NCBI RefSeq assembly: GCF_038002345.1
Contig: NZ_JBBOCJ010000001.1
Location: 62,001 to 126,000 of the forward strand
DNA length: 64,000 nt
Direction: 5' to 3'
From: Paenibacillus sp. FSL M7-0420
Lineage (GTDB): Bacteria; Bacillota; Bacilli; Paenibacillales; Paenibacillaceae
The position numbers and the translations under genes are program-made. Below, piece after piece: positions 60,897 through 64,000 of this stretch; within the stretch, counting starts at the first letter, position 1; each line of letters opens with the position of its first letter. Below the pieces are notes generated by a model. It made no database searches and was not told where the DNA came from. It saw only the letters and a list, made by a program, of their open reading frames with translations.

Positions 60897-60993
60897 TGCA
60901 TGTATTATGTTTTTTGTCTATTTATGCCGATATATCAATATACATATTTACAGCATATGGAAGACCAGAATGGGTTTCTAGGGGGATTTTGCG

Positions 60994-63021
60994 GTGAATG
61001 AGGGAAATGTACGGTCAAAATTGAAAATGAATGCAAAGAATGGAAAATCATTATCGCTGCAAAGCAAGTATTCGCTTGTTATTTTGGCAATTGCTATTGT
61101 ACCTCTGCTCGGCGTCACGATTTTTTTCATGCAGTACTTCGGGGGTGTAACCAGAGACGACAGCGAGGAGCTGGCCCAGAATATTCTGGAGATGAACACC
61201 ACACGGATCGTAGAGTGGCTGAATACGCGGACATCTGCGGTCCAGGAGCTGATTGCGCAGCATCCTGAATTCGATACCGCAAGACCCGATACTATTTTTC
61301 CGGTGGTCAAGGTACTCGAAGAGAGCGATACTCAGTCCGAAGGCTACAGCGTCATTAACAAGCAGGGCATTCTGGCCAATTCCCTTAAGCTTACGGCGGA
61401 TGTAGGCCAATCGGCATATTTCCTGCAGGCCAAGGGGAGTCTTGCTCCGGCGGTAGCGGAGATGTCTTATCTGGAACAGCTCAGTAAATATATTATCCCG
61501 GTATTCGTTCCGGTCGTGGACAAGGACAAGCAGTTTGGCGGCGGTATCGCCTTCTCGGTGACACCGGACATTCTGATGGAGATGGGCAAAAACATTCACG
61601 TGGGCGATACCGGCTACGGATATGTGATCTCTGGCAAGGGTGATTATTACGCCTACTCCGAGACCGAGCGGATCGGCAAGAATATCGCGGATTACGCCAA
61701 GACCACAGAGATGAAGCAGGCCGTAGCGCATATTCTCGGCAAGGAAGCAGGCTCGGAGGCCTATAAGGGAGAGGACGGAAAGCAGGTGATTACCTATTTC
61801 CGTACCGTCCCTGGCACAGACTGGAAGCTGCTGATTACGGTTCCCAAAAGCGAGATTACCGCTAAAGTCACCTCAGCCCAGCGGATAACCACACTGTTCA
61901 TTGTAATCATCATTCTGGCGGTCATTGCCTTGGCCTTGTATCTGACCCGTCTGATTGTGAAGCCGATTGTGGCAATCTCCGGGGTGATGAAGAAAGTAGC
62001 GGACGGCTATCTCAGCGAACGGGTAACCGTGCGCTCGGGTGATGAGATCGGCCAGATGAGCCAGAGCATTAATGATATGATCGGATCATTGTCCGGCATT
62101 GTCGGCAAAATCGATGCTACCGTGGCGCAGGTTGCTGTCTCGGCAGAAAGTGTGCTGAAGTATGCCAATCAGACCTCGAATACGTCGGCAGAGATTGAGA
62201 CGGTCGTCCAGGAGGTCGCCCAGGGAATGGGCGAGCAGTTCAAGGGCTCGGAGCAGGCGGCCAGAGCTACGGAAGAGATGGCGATCGGGCTGCAGCGGAT
62301 TGCGGAATCCTCTGTTAATGTGTCCGACCAAGCGGAGACGGTCAGCACGGAGGTCGAGAACGGATACGTGGAGATTCAATCCACACTTAAGCAAATGACT
62401 GTAATTAGCGGCGCAGCGGAGGAGACCTCGGCTCTGATCAGCAATCTGAGCGGGCAATCCGAACAGATTGGGCAGATTATCGATGTAATCTCCGAAATCT
62501 CCAATCAGACGGGGCTGTTATCCCTCAATGCGTCGATTGAAGCGGCCAGAGCAGGCGAGCATGGGCGCGGGTTCGGCGTGGTGGCGAATGAAGTGAAGAA
62601 GCTGGCGGAGCGCACGAACAGTGCCATTGTGAACATTGTGGAGCTGATCCGTCAGATTCAGGAATCCACCAGAGCGGCCGAGGTCTCTATGGAGAAGAGC
62701 ATTGCTGAGATCGGCGACGGGATGGGGAAAATGCAAAACGTAGGCACCTCCTTCGATCATATCCGCTCGTCCATCCGTGAGGTATCGGTTCAAATTCAGG
62801 ACGTCTCTGCCGTCAATGAGCAGATGTCCGCCGGGACAGAGGAGATTACAGCCTCCATCTCCGATATGCTGATTATTGCCAGAGATTCTGCCGAGAGCGC
62901 CGAGATGGTGGCTGAGGCCTCCACCGAGCAGCGGAATCTGATGGGCCAGGTTGTCACCTCAGCCGAATCCCTCAACCAGCTGATGAGCGAATTGCGCAGC
63001 GAGATCGAGAAGTTCCAATAA
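60994..63021 (+). CDS. Methyl-accepting chemotaxis protein with dCache sensor
   Basis: 675 aa from GTG at 60994 (GGGGA upstream). Helix 1 at about 28-50, a double Cache extracellular domain (about 55-290, with [34 protein letters not shown] and [18 protein letters not shown]), helix 2 (about 300-325), HAMP (about 326-380) and the signalling domain with the tip [37 protein letters not shown]. Full length for a class 36H/44H-type Firmicute receptor. dCache domains bind amino acids, organic acids or related ligands; the ligand cannot be read here. Monocistronic. Confidence 0.95.
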   Translation: MNEGNVRSKLKMNAKNGKSLSLQSKYSLVILAIAIVPLLGVTIFFMQYFGGVTRDDSEELAQNILEMNTTRIVEWLNTRTSAVQELIAQHPEFDTARPDTIFPVVKVLEESDTQSEGYSVINKQGILANSLKLTADVGQSAYFLQAKGSLAPAVAEMSYLEQLSKYIIPVFVPVVDKDKQFGGGIAFSVTPDILMEMGKNIHVGDTGYGYVISGKGDYYAYSETERIGKNIADYAKTTEMKQAVAHILGKEAGSEAYKGEDGKQVITYFRTVPGTDWKLLITVPKSEITAKVTSAQRITTLFIVIIILAVIALALYLTRLIVKPIVAISGVMKKVADGYLSERVTVRSGDEIGQMSQSINDMIGSLSGIVGKIDATVAQVAVSAESVLKYANQTSNTSAEIETVVQEVAQGMGEQFKGSEQAARATEEMAIGLQRIAESSVNVSDQAETVSTEVENGYVEIQSTLKQMTVISGAAEETSALISNLSGQSEQIGQIIDVISEISNQTGLLSLNASIEAARAGEHGRGFGVVANEVKKLAERTNSAIVNIVELIRQIQESTRAAEVSMEKSIAEIGDGMGKMQNVGTSFDHIRSSIREVSVQIQDVSAVNEQMSAGTEEITASISDMLIIARDSAESAEMVAEASTEQRNLMGQVVTSAESLNQLMSELRSEIEKFQ

Positions 63022-63036
63022 TATCAGGTAAAATAA

Positions 63037-63092
63037 CCGCAAACACCCCTCTGCCCCACAGGTTACTGTGTGAAGCAGAGGGGTGTTTGCGG
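63037..63092. terminator. Bidirectional terminator between mcp and ldh
   Basis: CCGCAAACACCCCTCTGC and its exact complement with a 20-base centre. The genes on both sides converge. Confidence 0.85.
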
Positions 63093-63112
63093 TATAGGCT
63101 GTGCTGTTAAGC

Positions 63113-64000
63113 TTAGTGCTGCTCCTCCAGCGTGAGGCTGTCAATCCCTGTGCGGATGATACTGCAGGAGTCGGTGAATTTAGCCATCTCCGTATCGCTG
63201 AGGTTCAGCTCCAGCAATTCCTGAATACCGCTGCTGCTGATAATGGCCGGGACCCCGGCGCATACGCCGCGTTGTCCGTATTCCCCGTCCAGGATGGCGG
63301 AGACGGCGATGATTTTGTGCTCGTCATTCAGAATGGAGCGGGTGATATAAGCGAGGGCACTGCCGATTCCGAAGTGAGTCGAGCCCTTGCGCGTAAAAAT
63401 CTCCCAGCCTGCATCTTTCGTCTTGCGGGCAATATCCTCAAGGTCCAGGCTGCTGAAGCGCTCGCGGTGCTGCTCCATAATCTGCAGAATCGGCTTGCCG
63501 CCGATGGTCACATGGGACCAGGCCACGAACTGCGACTCCCCGTGCTCGCCAAGAGCGTAGCCGTTGACGCTGCGCGGATCAATCGTGAATACCTCCGACA
63601 GCAGTGTCTTCAGCCGGGAAGAGTCGATGGAGGTGCCGGTGCCGATCACCCGGTGCCGCGGCAGGCCGGAGATCTGCCAGACCATATAAGTCACAATATC
63701 TACAGGGTTCGCAGCGACGACGAAGATCCCATCGAAGCCGCCCGCCATAATCTCGGTGATGATCTCCCGGGTAATTACAGCGGCGGCATCCAGTACATCC
63801 AGCCGGGTCTGCCCGGGCTTGGGATTGGCGCCTGCCGTCAGTATGACGACATCCATCCCCGCACAGTCGCTTGCGGTGCCCGCATAGACCTTGGTGCGTG
63901 TTCCGGTGAAGTCCATGCAGTGCGAGAGATCAAGCGCTTGTGCCATGGCGCGGTCGTAGGTGCGGTCGATCATCATGATCTCATCGCATACGGCTTGATT
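63113..64000 (-). CDS. L-lactate dehydrogenase family protein (N-terminus beyond window)
   Basis: 296 residues are visible; the frame continues past 64000 ([18 protein letters not shown] at the edge), so about 20-25 residues with the NAD-binding GxGxxG are missing. Visible motifs: [19 protein letters not shown] (substrate loop with Arg), [25 protein letters not shown], and active-site His in [16 protein letters not shown]. These fit L-LDH or L-2-hydroxyisocaproate dehydrogenase more than malate dehydrogenase, because the loop reads KPGQTRLD. It would reduce pyruvate to lactate with NADH. Confidence 0.9.
   Translation of the reverse strand, partial: NQAVCDEIMMIDRTYDRAMAQALDLSHCMDFTGTRTKVYAGTASDCAGMDVVILTAGANPKPGQTRLDVLDAAAVITREIITEIMAGGFDGIFVVAANPVDIVTYMVWQISGLPRHRVIGTGTSIDSSRLKTLLSEVFTIDPRSVNGYALGEHGESQFVAWSHVTIGGKPILQIMEQHRERFSSLDLEDIARKTKDAGWEIFTRKGSTHFGIGSALAYITRSILNDEHKIIAVSAILDGEYGQRGVCAGVPAIISSSGIQELLELNLSDTEMAKFTDSCSIIRTGIDSLTLEEQH

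Noticed and set aside
1..64000. IS elements, prophage, tRNA or rRNA genes
   Set aside because: No transposase, integrase or phage structural motifs, and no cloverleaf or rRNA segments were recognised on either strand.

Overview
The window looks like chromosome of a Paenibacillus-type, spore-former-lineage Firmicute with moderate-to-high GC. The grounds are gene content and signals. There is a SinI/SinR switch next to a tapA-sipW-tasA-type matrix operon. Purine, TPP and c-di-GMP-I riboswitches are present, together with B. subtilis-like systems (LytS/LytT, YvfRSTU-like, CsoR-CopZ-CopA, OdhAB). SD sequences are strong AGGAGG types and GTG and TTG starts are frequent. No rRNA, tRNA, prophage, IS element or CRISPR array was seen.

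Layout. 1-7 kb: a TPM/coiled-coil membrane protein, a 47-aa ORF under a perfect Fur box, a substrate-binding/PAS/GGDEF/EAL c-di-GMP enzyme and a membrane diguanylate cyclase. 7-11.7 kb: a purine-riboswitch-controlled FAD dehydrogenase, a 52-bp repeat array, a chemoreceptor-like protein, an AT-rich GNAT and a 30-aa membrane peptide. 11.8-15.7 kb: LytS/LytT and an OFA-family MFS transporter whose upstream region carries YpdB-like direct repeats. 16-20.6 kb: odhAB. 20.9-25.6 kb: the biofilm block, in which a c-di-GMP-I aptamer precedes sinI, convergent with sinR, followed by tasA, tasA, sipW and a tapA-like gene with two palindromic SinR boxes upstream. 25.9-36.8 kb: aldo/keto reductase, PadR plus drug exporter, copper homeostasis (csoR, copZ, copA with matching CsoR boxes), EamA/MocR pair, nitroreductase. 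37-43 kb: alpha/beta hydrolase plus TetR, and an ABC exporter with its two-component system. 43.8-50 kb: a TPP-riboswitch HMP/thiamine-type ABC operon, a CorA-like protein and an MFS protein. 50-56.4 kb: flavin-split-barrel protein, a degenerate EAL protein, and a two-component system driving LanFEG-type immunity transporters. 56.5-60.8 kb: Zn/Cd homeostasis (ArsR/CzrA-like sensor, CDF exporter, P1B-2 ATPase, two shared operators). 61-64 kb: a chemoreceptor and L-lactate dehydrogenase, cut by the window edge.

Two themes link the region. The first is c-di-GMP and biofilm: at least one complete synthase, one bifunctional enzyme and one EAL protein are present, and a c-di-GMP aptamer sits directly in front of the SinR antagonist. 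The second is non-coding. At least six intergenic regions carry tandem arrays of differing sequence that all share the same 51-52 bp period and mostly a hairpin core, and a separate ~100-bp palindromic element is scattered in several copies. Neither is explained by the genes. All calls rest on reading the sequence; no database search was run.
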